Shown: positions 15,365-25,600 of the stretch, piece by piece
Layout: every line of letters starts with the position of its first letter
Position numbering within the stretch: position 1 is the stretch's first letter
Assembly (NCBI GenBank): GCA_025062105.1
Contig: JANXAQ010000241.1
Coordinates: forward strand, 1 to 34,592
From: Thermoguttaceae bacterium
GTDB taxonomy: Bacteria > Planctomycetota > Planctomycetia > Pirellulales > Thermoguttaceae
Direction of reading: 5' to 3'
DNA: 34,592 nt
Notes under the pieces: generated by a model
What the model was told of the DNA's origin: nothing
Database searches by the model: none
What the model saw: the letters and a program-made list of their open reading frames with translations, nothing else
Made by a program: the position numbers and the translations under genes

Positions 15365-16533
15365 AAGTCCCTTTGCTGGATCTGGGTCGCCAATACGCCG
15401 CCTTGCAAGAGCAGTTGGAATCGGCCCTGTTGGAAACCGCCCGAAGCACTCAGTACATCAACGGGCCGAAGGTAGAGATGCTTGAAAGAAAAATGGCCGA
15501 GTATCTGGGAATTCGATATGCAGTAGCAGTTTCTTCTGGAACGGATGCGTTGTTAATGGCACTCATGGCCTTAGGCGTGGGCCCCGGCGATGAGGTGATT
15601 ACGACCCCTTACTCCTTTTTTGCAACAGTCGGAGCAATTGTGCGAGTGGGGGCCAGGCCCGTGTTTGCCGATATTGATCCGGATACCTATACCATCGATC
15701 CCCACCAGGTAGCCTGCCGGATTACCGAGCGGACCAAGGTGATCCTGCCGGTCCATCTATTTGGCCAATGTGCGGATATGGAACCGATTCTGGAGATGGC
15801 CGAGCAGCGGAACATTGCTGTGGTGGAGGACGCCGCACAGGCGATTGGTGCCACATATAAAGGCAAATACGCCGGTACCATGGGAACAATAGGTTGTTTT
15901 TCCTTTTTTCCCAGCAAAAACTTAGGCGGTATGGGCGACGGCGGTTTAGTGGTAACCGATGATCCGGACTTGGCAGATCGACTCCTCCGACTCCGAAACC
16001 ATGGTGCCAAACCGAAATATTACCATAGTCTGGTAGGAGGCAATTTCCGCTTGGATGCCATTCAGGCGGCTGTCCTGTTAGTGAAACTCCCTTATCTAGA
16101 GCAGTGGACTGAAGCCCGCCAGGAAAACGCCGCCTGGTATATTCAGCAGTTCCACCATCATGGGTTAGTACCCTATTATCTGAAGCCGCCCACTATAGCC
16201 GCCGGGTGCCGTCATGTATTCAATCAGTTTGTTATCCGCACCCCCTGGCGGGACGCCTTAATGGAACAGCTGCGTCAGCGGGGAATTGGTTGTGAGGTGT
16301 ATTATCCTCGGCCGTTCCACCTGCAGGAGGCCTTAGCCTTTCTAGGCGGCAAACCGGGAGATTATCCCCATGCCGAACAAGCTGCCCAACAGAGCCTGGC
16401 TTTGCCCATCTTTCCCGAACTCCGCCTGGAAGAACGTCAAGAGGTCGTCCAGGCAATTACCGACTTTTACCACCAAACCATCAAGCAAGAAAATATCAAC
16501 TTGGAAATGATTCATAAACGTTCTGCCGCGTAA
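15361..16533 (+). CDS. wbpE: PLP-dependent UDP-GlcNAc3NA transaminase (WbpE/DegT family)
   Basis: WbpE uses glutamate to aminate C3 of the 3-keto intermediate made by WbpB, giving UDP-GlcNAc3NA. The protein (390 residues) is a DegT/DnrJ/EryC1-type aminotransferase. It has [13 protein letters not shown] at the N-terminus, [22 protein letters not shown] for PLP phosphate binding, [15 protein letters not shown] with the ring-nitrogen aspartate, and the PLP lysine in [14 protein letters not shown] (K186). The frame is open from 15232, but the start is placed at 15361 because that ATG overlaps the wbpD stop and is where family members begin; AGAAGGAA lies upstream. It is followed by a 116-base gap before wbpA. 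Confidence 0.94.
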   Translation: MKVPLLDLGRQYAALQEQLESALLETARSTQYINGPKVEMLERKMAEYLGIRYAVAVSSGTDALLMALMALGVGPGDEVITTPYSFFATVGAIVRVGARPVFADIDPDTYTIDPHQVACRITERTKVILPVHLFGQCADMEPILEMAEQRNIAVVEDAAQAIGATYKGKYAGTMGTIGCFSFFPSKNLGGMGDGGLVVTDDPDLADRLLRLRNHGAKPKYYHSLVGGNFRLDAIQAAVLLVKLPYLEQWTEARQENAAWYIQQFHHHGLVPYYLKPPTIAAGCRHVFNQFVIRTPWRDALMEQLRQRGIGCEVYYPRPFHLQEALAFLGGKPGDYPHAEQAAQQSLALPIFPELRLEERQEVVQAITDFYHQTIKQENINLEMIHKRSAA

Positions 16534-16661
16534 CAGGGAGGGATCCGATAGAAAAGCTCTTATGAGCTTTGCTTGTTTGCCGGAAGTTTCCTTATGCCAC
16601 AGGATTAACGGATTCCCAGTGAAGAAATTCTGGCTCATCTCCAACGGCCATGGAGGGCTTT

Positions 16662-17990
16662 ATGGAACAGAGCTTGTCTGAGGTTTTGCTTCAGAAGATC
16701 CAGCAGCGAACTGCCTGTGTTGGGGTAATCGGGCTTGGCTATGTGGGGTTGCCGCTAGCTCTTGAGTTTGCCCGGGCGGGATTCCCCGTCTTGGGATTCG
16801 ATCTGGATGACAAAAAAATAGAAGCCATCCATGCGGGCCGATCGTACATTCGGCACATTAGCGACGAACGCCTCCGGCTGCTGGTTGAGGGGAAAAAGTC
16901 TGATGTCACGGCCGATTTTTCTCGGCTGAACGAGCCGGATTGTATTTTAATTTGTGTACCCACACCGCTGACAAAAAACAGAGAACCAGATCTTTCGTAT
17001 ATAGAAAAGACATCCGCCTCTATTGCCGCGATGCTGCGTCCTGGCCAACTGGTCGTTCTGGAAAGTACCACCTATCCGGGGACCACTCGGGAAGTGGTTC
17101 GCCCTATTCTGGAGCGATCCGGTTTGCGTGCAGGTGTGGATTTTTTCTTAGCCTTCTCCCCAGAACGAGAAGACCCAGGAAATCCCAAATTCTCTACCCG
17201 CACGATTCCCAAAGTCGTAGGTGGGTTGGGACCGACGGATCTTCGGATTGCTTGTGCTTTGTATGATGCTATTGTTCCGCAAACGGTGCCGGTTTCTAGT
17301 CCAGAAGTTGCCGAAGCCACTAAACTGCTTGAAAATATCTTCCGTTCGGTCAATATCGCCCTGGTGAACGAGCTGAAAGTTGTCTTCCACCGGATGGGCA
17401 TCGACATTTGGGAGGTGATTGAGGCGGCCAGTACAAAGCCGTTCGGATTCATGCCGTTTTATCCGGGACCGGGGTTAGGTGGACATTGTATCCCTATTGA
17501 TCCATTCTACCTCACCTGGCGGGCCCGAGAATTTGAAGTGACGACTCGGTTCATCGAACTGGCCGGCGAAATCAACACTTGGATGCCGGAATATGTTGTT
17601 AGCCGTCTGGTCGAAGCTCTCAATGAGGAGCGAAAAAGTCTTAAAGGAAGCCGAATCCTTGTTCTCGGCGTCGCGTACAAAAAAGACGTCGATGACGACC
17701 GGGAATCCCCCAGCTACCGGTTAATGGAATTGTTGCTGCGAGGTGGTGCCCATGTGGATTACCACGATCCTTTTGTTCCCCAACTCCGTCCCGGAAGAAA
17801 ATACAAATATCAAATGTCGTCCGTCCCTCTGACGGCGGAAACCCTTCAGCAATATGACGCGGTCCTCATTGCTACCGACCATACATCGGTAGATTATGCC
17901 TTAATCGGCGAACATGCGCGTTTAGTGATTGATACCCGAAATGCCATGGCACGGGTCTTGTCGCCAAAGGCCCGGATTGTTAAAGCATAA
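16662..17990 (+). CDS. wbpA: UDP-N-acetylglucosamine 6-dehydrogenase (WbpA-type)
   Basis: WbpA oxidises UDP-GlcNAc at C6 with two NAD+ to UDP-GlcNAcA, the entry step to ManNAc3NAcA. The N-terminal Rossmann motif is VIGLGYVGLPLALEFA. The central domain has VVLESTTYPGTTREVV and AFSPEREDPGN, and the catalytic cysteine is in GLGGHCIPIDPFYL (residue 276 counted from 16662). The C-terminal UDP-binding domain has LVLGVAYKKDVDDDRESPS. These are the hallmarks of the UDP-glucose/GlcNAc dehydrogenase family. The ATG at 16662 is preferred because GGAGG lies 5 bases before it; the in-frame ATG at 16650 has no such site. The neighbouring genes decide between UDP-GlcNAc and other substrates. Confidence 0.94.
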   Translation: MEQSLSEVLLQKIQQRTACVGVIGLGYVGLPLALEFARAGFPVLGFDLDDKKIEAIHAGRSYIRHISDERLRLLVEGKKSDVTADFSRLNEPDCILICVPTPLTKNREPDLSYIEKTSASIAAMLRPGQLVVLESTTYPGTTREVVRPILERSGLRAGVDFFLAFSPEREDPGNPKFSTRTIPKVVGGLGPTDLRIACALYDAIVPQTVPVSSPEVAEATKLLENIFRSVNIALVNELKVVFHRMGIDIWEVIEAASTKPFGFMPFYPGPGLGGHCIPIDPFYLTWRAREFEVTTRFIELAGEINTWMPEYVVSRLVEALNEERKSLKGSRILVLGVAYKKDVDDDRESPSYRLMELLLRGGAHVDYHDPFVPQLRPGRKYKYQMSSVPLTAETLQQYDAVLIATDHTSVDYALIGEHARLVIDTRNAMARVLSPKARIVKA

Positions 17991-18322
17991 CCCCATACTT
18001 TGGGAAAAGGCTTCGTTTTCTGCCAGAAGATACTCGCTTGCAAAAAAAGAAACCTGAACCTCTGCGTGATTTGAGGGTGATACTGTTATCTTGTTTTGTC
18101 TAACTAGGTTTCGATGTCAATCTCTAGGAGGCTAGGATTCTTCGCAGTCCACAGATAGGAGGCGTTCTGATAGGAGCCCTATATGGCTTTAGAATCAACA
18201 ATTCATGGTCCGCTATATGTTCAGGATTTTGCAGTAGTGCCTCCCTATTGGAACATGTGGCGATAAACGGGCAATTCCGATAAAACTGCAAGTCCGCTTG
18301 TCAGGAGGGGAGTAGGAGAAAA
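17991..18322. other. gene-free gap between wbpA and wbpB
   Basis: More than half is family B copy B5 (18056-18241). The rest carries the wbpB leader with a strong purine-rich ribosome-binding site. Confidence 0.55.
18056..18241 (+). repeat. family B palindromic element, copy B5
   Basis: It starts GAACCTCTGCGTGATTTGAG and ends ATTTTGCAGTAGTGCC, with CACAGATAGGAGGCGTTCTGA and CTATATGTTCAGG blocks in between; the first of these is cited only by its position near 18150-18172. It is inserted between two genes of one pathway. Confidence 0.72.
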
Positions 18323-19270
18323 ATGAAAAACTTTGCGATAACTGGAGTGGCAGGTTATATTGCTCCTCGTCATTTGGCGGCCATTAAACAGACGGGCAAT
18401 CGGTTGGTTGCTGCCGTTGATCCTCATGATTCGGTGGGGATTTTAGACCGGTATTTTTTCGACGTGGCTTACTTTCGGGAGTTTGAGCGATTTGATCGGC
18501 ATGTAGAAAAACTTCGTCGGCGATCGGAACAAGAGCGAGTCCATTATGTGAGTATATGTTCTCCTAACTATCTCCACGACGCCCACATCCGATTTGCGCT
18601 CCGGGTAGGAGCAGATGCCATCTGCGAGAAACCGTTGGTGTTAAACCCTTGGAATTGTGATGCTTTGGCGGAACTGGAGGCTGAAACTGGGCGCCGAGTC
18701 TATACGGTACTACAACTCCGGCTCCATCCAGCTATCCAGGCCTTGCACGCTCGGTATGCGCGCAGTGGGTCCGACAAGCATGATGTTGAACTTACTTACA
18801 TTACCAGCCGCGGCCAATGGTATCTCTATTCCTGGAAGGGCGATGTAAGCCGATCGGGCGGTCTGGCTACCAACATCGGCATCCACTTTTTCGATATGTT
18901 AATATGGATATTTGGCCCGGTGGAAACAAGCCGAGTCTTTCTGGCAGAACCTACCCGCACCTGTGGCTATCTAGAACTGGCCCGGGCACGTGTTCATTGG
19001 TTCCTTTCTATCGATCCCAAAGATTTGCCCGTCGTAGGGCTAAAACCAGGTCAGACCACCTACCGTTCCATCCGCATCGACGGCCAAGAAATAGAATTCT
19101 CCGAAGGTTTTACTGATCTGCATACGCGGGTGTATGAAGAAGTGCTAGCGGGCCGAGGCTTTGGCATCTCCGATGCAAAACCTTCTATCGAATTAACCTA
19201 TCAAATTCGACATTCTCAGCCAGAAGGAATGCCCTCCAAGATACCTCTGCGTTTACCTCGAGCGGCATGA
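18323..19270 (+). CDS. wbpB: UDP-GlcNAcA 3-dehydrogenase (WbpB/WlbA-type, Gfo/Idh/MocA family)
   Basis: WbpB oxidises C3 of UDP-GlcNAcA to the 3-keto sugar that WbpE aminates; in characterised systems NAD+ is recycled with 2-oxoglutarate. The protein (315 residues) starts MKNFAITGVAGYIAPRHLAA, the altered Rossmann loop of WbpB/WlbA, and has YVSICSPNYLHDAHI and CEKPLVLNPWN, where the lysine is the catalytic-site residue of the Gfo/Idh/MocA family. Further matches are LQLRLHPAI, YITSRGQWYLYSWKGD, GGLATNIGIHFFDMLIWIFG and the C-terminal SDAKPSIELT. GGAGGGGAGTAGGAG precedes the ATG. It is separated from wbpA and wbpI by gaps filled with family B repeats. Confidence 0.94.
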   Translation: MKNFAITGVAGYIAPRHLAAIKQTGNRLVAAVDPHDSVGILDRYFFDVAYFREFERFDRHVEKLRRRSEQERVHYVSICSPNYLHDAHIRFALRVGADAICEKPLVLNPWNCDALAELEAETGRRVYTVLQLRLHPAIQALHARYARSGSDKHDVELTYITSRGQWYLYSWKGDVSRSGGLATNIGIHFFDMLIWIFGPVETSRVFLAEPTRTCGYLELARARVHWFLSIDPKDLPVVGLKPGQTTYRSIRIDGQEIEFSEGFTDLHTRVYEEVLAGRGFGISDAKPSIELTYQIRHSQPEGMPSKIPLRLPRAA

Positions 19271-19375
19271 TGGATAAGTTCTCTACCTCCAGGCGCAGTA
19301 ATGTTACTGGTTCGGGGGGCCAACCTGACATCCGAAATCCTAATGGCGAGCCTTTAACAAAAAAAGAATCTTGAC

Positions 19376-19440
19376 AGTTCTGAGGTACTACCTGCCTGGT
19401 GGAGGAGGGTAGGAAAACGGATTTGTCGGAAGCTCTGAGT
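19376..19440 (+). repeat. family D short repeat, copy 2
   Basis: It shares the order ACAGTTCTGAGGTACTACCTG, a G-rich block, and GTCGGAAGCTCTGA with 8393-8456. A remnant resembling a family A end (TATTTTGCCA at about 19449-19458) follows it. Blocks are cited in part only. Confidence 0.35.
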
Positions 19441-19586
19441 TAGATTGGTGTATTTTGCCAATCTCGGCATTAAACCTTATAACCAGATGATTGGGAGTTG
19501 AATTACCAATTAAAGCCCCCTGTACGTCAGAATCTGTTTTTTTGGGCAAAACTGTTTCATTGGCGATCCAAAGCTCAATAACATCA

Positions 19587-19775
19587 GGAAGCTCTGCGAA
19601 ACCCTGAACATATAGTGAACTTTGTAAACATTTAATTCTCTAGCCGTTCGGTGGCCCTACCTGGACAGCTACTATTTATTGGGTGCTTGCAATGCTAGCA
19701 GCACTATATGTGGTGTTAGGGGGAGGTCAGCCAAAATGGTATAAAAATATCCCCTTTGAATTATGCAGAAGTTCC
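19587..19775 (-). repeat. family B palindromic element, copy B6 (inverted)
   Basis: The left end is GGAAGCTCTGCG and the right end AATTATGCAGAAGTTCC. Internal blocks TATTGGGTGCTTGCAATGC and CCAAAATGGTATAAAAATAT match B4, so the two are in the same, inverted orientation. Confidence 0.8.
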
Positions 19776-19809
19776 CTCAATAAGAAACTAAGCCGTTCGA
19801 TAAAGTCTC

Positions 19810-20007
19810 GGAACCTCTGCATAATTTGAGGGAGATGTTTTTATACCATGATACCATTTTGGTTCCCTTCGGGACCGGCCCAATATATTGAGTTGCTAGC
19901 ACTATTAGCACCATCCATATAAGAGGTGTTTCGATAGCAGTAGCTAAAGCCTACCGAATCAAAAGGTCATAGAGTTCACTATATATTCAGGATTATGGCA
20001 AAGTTCC
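19810..20007 (+). repeat. family B palindromic element, copy B7
   Basis: It starts GGAACCTCTGCATAATTTG and ends ATTATGGCAAAGTTCC. A GGTTCCC/GGGACC-type small hairpin lies near 19861-19876. It faces B6 across 34 bases, so the two form a larger inverted pair in front of wbpI. Confidence 0.8.
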
Positions 20008-20051
20008 TCTTATCAAAACAATTTCTGACCTGAACGACCTGTTTTACTCAT

Positions 20052-21203
20052 ATGCGGATTCTGACGATTGTGGGAGCTAGGCCGCAGTTTATCAAGGCGG
20101 CGGTGGTTAGCCGGGCCATTGCGGAACATAACCGGCAGAAAAAAAATCCTTTCATCCACGAGGAGATCGTTCATACCGGTCAACATTATGACGTGCGAAT
20201 GAGTCAGATTTTTTTTGATGAATTGGGGTTGCCCCCGCCTGTGGTGAACCTAGGGGTAGGTTCTGGGACCCACGGCCAGATGACCGCCCGCATGTTAGAG
20301 AAGTTAGAACGCCTTATGGAGGCGAATCGGCCGGACTGGGTCCTAGTCTATGGAGACACAAACTCTACCTTGGCGGGGGCTTTAGCGGCTGCCAAACTCC
20401 ATATTCCTATAGCTCATGTGGAAGCAGGCCTCCGGTCCTTTAACCGTCGGATGCCCGAGGAGATTAATCGGGTAGTTACGGACCATCTGGCCCAGATGCA
20501 TTTTTGCCCTACCCAGAGCGCTGTGGAAAACCTCGCCCGGGAAGGAATCACCAAAGGCGTGTTCCACGTTGGAGATGTCATGTATGATGCGGCATTGGTA
20601 TTTGCTCCGATTGCCCGGCAAAAGAGCCGAATCCTAGAAACCCTTCAGCTTCGGCCAAAACAGTATTACCTTGCGACCATCCATCGGGCAGAAAATACCG
20701 ATCAGCCGGATCGGCTGGCAGGGATCTGGGAAGGCCTGCGCCGTCTAGCCAAGACATGCCCTGTGGTTGTCCCCTTGCATCCCCGGACGCGGCATGCCTT
20801 GCAGAAGTTGGGGTTGTGGGAATCCGCAGATGCCTCTGGCAATACCCAGGCCCTTCGGCTAGCGGCCGGTCCCAGTGGGAACGGCATTCGAGTCATTGAA
20901 CCGGTTGGCTTTTTGGACATGATCCGTTTAGAGGAGGCAGCCGCCTTGATCCTGACCGACTCCGGCGGCGTGCAAAAAGAAGCTTATTTCCACCAGGTGC
21001 CCTGTGTCACCTTACGAGACGAAACCGAATGGGTCGAGACGGTTCAGACAGGCTGGAACAGACTTGCTGGCTCCGATCCAGAGCGAATTCAGCAAGCGGT
21101 TTTAGAAACCCAGCCGGGACACCCCGGAATCTGGCCGTATGGAGATGGTACAGCGGCGGAAAAAATAGTTCGGATCTTATTACGGGAACAAAAGTCGATT
21201 TAG
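20052..21203 (+). CDS. wbpI: UDP-GlcNAc3NAcA 2-epimerase (WbpI-type, WecB family)
   Basis: WbpI inverts C2 of UDP-GlcNAc3NAcA, giving UDP-ManNAc3NAcA, the last step of the five-enzyme pathway. The 383-residue protein is a non-hydrolysing UDP-GlcNAc 2-epimerase: MRILTIVGARPQFIKAAVV at the N-terminus, TGQHYDVRMSQIFFDELGLP, VYGDTNSTLAGALAA, AHVEAGLRSFNRRMPEEINR and LTDSGGVQKEAYF with the conserved acid and glycine loop. The closest general relative is WecB; the TGQHYD...FFDELG segment and the presence of wbpA, B, D and E favour WbpI. No clear ribosome-binding site precedes the ATG. Together with the flippase downstream it begins the tightly packed part of the locus. Confidence 0.93.
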   Translation: MRILTIVGARPQFIKAAVVSRAIAEHNRQKKNPFIHEEIVHTGQHYDVRMSQIFFDELGLPPPVVNLGVGSGTHGQMTARMLEKLERLMEANRPDWVLVYGDTNSTLAGALAAAKLHIPIAHVEAGLRSFNRRMPEEINRVVTDHLAQMHFCPTQSAVENLAREGITKGVFHVGDVMYDAALVFAPIARQKSRILETLQLRPKQYYLATIHRAENTDQPDRLAGIWEGLRRLAKTCPVVVPLHPRTRHALQKLGLWESADASGNTQALRLAAGPSGNGIRVIEPVGFLDMIRLEEAAALILTDSGGVQKEAYFHQVPCVTLRDETEWVETVQTGWNRLAGSDPERIQQAVLETQPGHPGIWPYGDGTAAEKIVRILLREQKSI

Positions 21204-21289
21204 GTGGAAGTCCAGACAAAAAATGCCCAAGCTCCTGGCAACCCCATGTGGATGAGGCCGTGCTTTAAGCCCTTAGGAGGCAATTAGTG

Positions 21290-22657
21290 ATGCACAAAGA
21301 GGCAGCAGCCCTTGGCTGGCTGAAGAAATGGCTGGCCGCCCGTGTGCCAGGAGGACGGTTTGGACGAAGTTTAGTCTGGCTGAGTGGCGGGACCGCCTTG
21401 GGACAGGCGATCACGCTGGCAGTCTCGCCATTGCTAACTCGACTGTATCGACCAGAAGATTTTGGGGTATTTGGAGTTTATGTGTCTTTGCTGGGTATCA
21501 TTACCGTAGTGGCTTCGCTGCGCTATGAATATGCGTTGCCGTTGCCGGAAGACGAACGCACTGCATTCCATGTGCTGGCCCTTTGTTTTTTGGCCTTAGG
21601 AGGAACAACGCTCGTGGGGGGCTTAGCGGTATGGTGGATAGGTGAAGAGCTGGGAGAATGGAGCAATCTTTCCGAACTAGGCAAATATGTGTGGCTGTTG
21701 CCGGTGGGAATCCTGGCTGCAGGGACCTATCAGATCTTGAGCTATTGGGGCATCCGAGAGCGTTGTTTTCCAATGTTGGCGCAGACAAGGATAAATCGGG
21801 GACTCCTGCGGGCGGGTGTTCAGGTGGGCTTAGGAGCAGTATATCCAGGACCGTCTGGATTAGTGGTCGGTCAACTGATTGGGGAAATGGCAGGGAGCGG
21901 TTCTCTGGGTAGGGAAATTTGGAAGAGATATCGGCATCTATGGGGGAGTCTGAGGTGGCGGGAAGTTTTCCAAGCAGGACGTCGATATAGACGTTTTCTA
22001 TTTTTTTCTAGCGGAGCTGATTTTTTAGACAGTCTGGGGCTGCATGGGCCTTTGATTTTTTTTGCGGCTTTTTATGGCCCGGAAGTGGCCGGATGGTTTA
22101 CGTTGGGGCAACGGGTGATCGCTGCTCCGTTGAATATTGTAGTAGATGCGGCAGGCCAAGTTTACTTTGGGGAAGTGGCGCAACTGGCTAAAAATGACCC
22201 GAAAGCGATGAAGGGGCTTTTTCTAAGAGTGGCTGGTCGGCTTGCGTTAATCGGAGCCATTCCCGTGGGGGGTATGTGTTTGTTAGCTCCGTGGGTGTTT
22301 GAGTTTCTTTTTGGCTCCGATTGGGAAGTTGCAGGGCAATATGTCCAGATTCTTGGGGCAATGTTTGCGGTGCGCTTTCCTATCGCCCCTCTTTCTCATA
22401 CGCTGAATGTCTTGGAGCGACAGGATCTGCATCTTCTTTGGGAAGGGACTCGATTGGTCCTGGTACTGGGAGGGTTGACGCTCACAAGAGTGCTTGGCGG
22501 CAGTGACCTTATGGCGGTGGGCGCATATAGTGTAACAATGACGATAGGCTATCTGGTCTTAGGAACCCTATGTTGGTATGCCTTATCCGCGGTAAGGAAG
22601 GAGCCAATAGACGGCAGGAGTGTGGAGAATGACAAAGTGGAAAGAGGCTCAGTATAG
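21290..22657 (+). CDS. Wzx-like oligosaccharide flippase (MOP/PST family)
   Basis: A polytopic membrane protein of about 455 residues with roughly 12 hydrophobic segments, expected to flip undecaprenyl-linked repeat units across the inner membrane. The N-terminus SLVWLSGGTALGQAITLAVS followed by PLLTRLYRPEDFGVFGVYVS is typical of the polysaccharide-transport branch. AGGAGG lies 9 bases before the ATG at 21290; a GTG at 21287 is equally spaced and cannot be excluded. The gene ends 29 bases inside the following one. Its place between wbpI and the polymerase gene fits a Wzx/Wzy-type pathway. Substrate specificity cannot be read from the sequence. Confidence 0.88.
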   Translation: MHKEAAALGWLKKWLAARVPGGRFGRSLVWLSGGTALGQAITLAVSPLLTRLYRPEDFGVFGVYVSLLGIITVVASLRYEYALPLPEDERTAFHVLALCFLALGGTTLVGGLAVWWIGEELGEWSNLSELGKYVWLLPVGILAAGTYQILSYWGIRERCFPMLAQTRINRGLLRAGVQVGLGAVYPGPSGLVVGQLIGEMAGSGSLGREIWKRYRHLWGSLRWREVFQAGRRYRRFLFFSSGADFLDSLGLHGPLIFFAAFYGPEVAGWFTLGQRVIAAPLNIVVDAAGQVYFGEVAQLAKNDPKAMKGLFLRVAGRLALIGAIPVGGMCLLAPWVFEFLFGSDWEVAGQYVQILGAMFAVRFPIAPLSHTLNVLERQDLHLLWEGTRLVLVLGGLTLTRVLGGSDLMAVGAYSVTMTIGYLVLGTLCWYALSAVRKEPIDGRSVENDKVERGSV

Positions 22658-25600
22658 GAAAGGAGTCCGAGAATGGTTGTTTGCTCTTTTCCTTTTTGCC
22701 GGATATTATAAAACAGACTATAGATTATCTTTTATTCAGTCTTTTTTTGATATCACGGCGATATTGTTTATCGCGTCCATAGTAGCGTTTTTCTATAACT
22801 ATCTGAAAATATATTCTACATATAAACTCCCCCGCCGGTTTGTTAGGATGTTCTGCTTTTTTCTGATGTTGGGACTCGGTTTTGGGGGGAACATCCTGCT
22901 TCGCCCAACCGGAGAGTATGGAATAGAAAAAACCCTCAAATTTCTCACCCTGACCGGATGGGCTTTCCTAGGTGCGCCGCTTTTGATTTACGACTATTGC
23001 TCGCTTCGCCGATTTGGTTGGGCTCTGTTAGCGATTTCCACTCTAATGTCCCTGGACTCCCTCTGGCATTGGCAAGGCCCTGGAGAAATAGCGTTTGCCA
23101 GAGCATTCGGGAGTAATTACATTGCGTTAGGCCGGATAACAGGATTAGGTCTTCTGACAATCGTCTTTTTCCTGCTTCCTACGGAACAAAAGCGATGGAG
23201 AAGGATGGCTTTGGTAGGCATAAGTGGTCTGCTCCTGTGGGCAGAATTAACTGCAGGAGCCAGGGGCCCTATTCTTGCGATGGTCCTTTCGGTGATAGGT
23301 GTGGTGGCAGTAGAACTTCTGTACTCCTCATTTCAAAAAATAGATCGCTTTACCCTCCGGGTGCTTTTAGGAACCATAGGTGTTTGCGTGTTGATTGGGC
23401 TGTTGGCTCAAAGCTTCTTCCCCACGTTCCTTTTTAGGATGGAGGTGCTCATTAGCAAGATCGGGGAATCCGGACTGACACGCCTTTTGCTTTATCGGGA
23501 GAGTGTGCGACTTTGGGCCGAAGAGCCTTTCTGGGGATTGGGCCCAGGTGGATTTGCACTTGCCTTAGCGAGAGAGGACGTCCGCTTATATCCCCATAAC
23601 CTTATTTTGGAATTGGCAGTCGAACTGGGTATGGTAGGCGTGTGCATATTTCTAAGTCTCGTCGCTATGGCCTTCCGCAACGGGCTAGAATGTTTTCGAA
23701 CTGCTTCAGGCAGTAAGAGAACCGTAGTGAGATATCTTTTGGTTCTGGCTGTTTTCTTCTTCCTTAATGCGATGGTCTCCGGCGACATCAATGATAATCG
23801 TGTGCTTTTTACCGCGCTAGCTTTGCTAGGCTGTAGCCGACAGTATGGAGAGAAAGAGTGCCGGGAGGTAGGCTTCCACACAGGGCACAATTATAGAGTT
23901 GTAGGCTTTGATCCGGTAAGCGTGTCTCCGAAGGTAAAGCCTCTGCCGATGAGCCTGCTGCCCAGAACGCTTCTGCTGCTCAGTCTCGGAGGGGCTCTGG
24001 TATGGGGCTGTCAGGCCCAGGAAATACCTTCGAACTCGCTTCCTTCCTATACTTTGGATCTCAGTCCTCCCCAGATTTATCAAACCCTCCTTCAGGCTAC
24101 AGAGAAAGGAATGAAGATACTGTATAAAGATAACCTTACTGGCCGAATCACTTGGAATCAGGCGCAGTTTCTGGAATCGCTTCTGAACATGTATGAGTGG
24201 AGCCATGATACGCAGTATCTCGATTTATTCATCCGACATGCGGATCATATATTAGAAGTTCGAGACGACCGAGCCGGTCGACGCGACTGGTCAGGAAAAT
24301 CCCGTCCCGGTTGGCAGATAGGAGAGTATTACACGTTAGGGATTCCGGTGACGATTCCCGATCCAGAAGGTAATCCTTCCCTGGAAGTTCAAGGCATTCG
24401 TCGGGCCGGGAACCAAAACACCGTCGTGGAGGTCCGCCAGGAAAGTGAAAATAAGTTTACTCTTCTGGTCCGCAACGATTTTCGTCGTTCCCAGCCAATA
24501 GAAGTAAAGTTTCTCCATCTGACCCTCCAGACAGTGGAGAAGCTGGTCAATTCAGGAGCCAGTCCTGACAGTTGGATTCGTGTTCGGGTGGTCGGCCAGT
24601 CGAATCCCCGGCCGGGCCTATATCCTCTGTCCAAAACGTATTGTATGGTCCTGCATGAACTGCATACTCCAATCATTGGAACACCGTTTCTTCGATTTGC
24701 CGATTTGGTTTTCCGAAGCCAAAAGCTGCGCTGCTATCAAGCGAAAGCCCAAGAATATGTAAAGGCCTTTGAGGAAAGTTTTCAGGACTATGCAGCCAGT
24801 TGGCGGGAGGATGCGGAAGGGGGGTATTTTGTATTTGAGCCCGGAGGAAAATTCTGGGCTAGCGGCCTACCCGTGCCGTATAACGGGTTGTCTGCCAATG
24901 GCCGGTTTCTGCTGTGGCTCTGGCGAGCAACGGGAGCGGAATGCTATTTATCCAAAGCCTCCGCTTTGGCGAAAAAGGTGCGAGCTGGTATCCGTTTCCT
25001 GCCTGATGGCACTATAAGCATGCCGTATTGGATGGATGGCAAAGTTCCGTATACGGGATGGAAGCGTACGGGGGAACTCCTGAATGGTGTTTACGAAGAA
25101 GTCAAGCCGGACCCGGCTACGGAAGATCTTTCTCATTTTTGCTTGACGTTGCGTTTTATGGTCGATGCCTATCGGATGGGCATTGTCTTCCAACAGGAGG
25201 ATTTGAAGGCGGTAGCTCGGACGTTTTCTAAACGGCTTTGGAAGCCTCAGCAGGTAGATGCCTCTGCTTTATGTGATCCCCAGCGGAACAGAGGATTTTA
25301 TCTGGCGCATAATTTGGATGGCAAAGGGCAGGCGAATGATTATGCGATCGGCAGTTTTGTTTTACTCTGCGCTTGGGACCCTTCGATAGGGGAGCGTGCG
25401 TTAGAGGTTTTTGCGAGGAGATATAAAGATATTCATTGTATCGATGTTGACTATCTCTATGGCGAACTGATGTGGGGATGGAGCCTGCTGGCTCGTAGAG
25501 AGTGCCGGTGGGAGATCTCCTCCGGACAAAAGCCGATCTACCCCTTCACCCTCCGAAATAGGGCAGAGGATTATGTCCGTACCTCCAGATTGGTCCGGCT

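Larger units (their letters stand above)
19271..20051. other. gene-free, repeat-filled gap between wbpB and wbpI
   Basis: It holds a family D copy (19376-19440) and two family B copies facing opposite ways (B6 and B7). No open frame with a plausible product was seen. Confidence 0.6.

Noticed and set aside
21007..21268. Frames on both strands over the end of wbpI
   Set aside because: They are shadows of the wbpI sequence in other registers; the WbpI frame carries the conserved residues.
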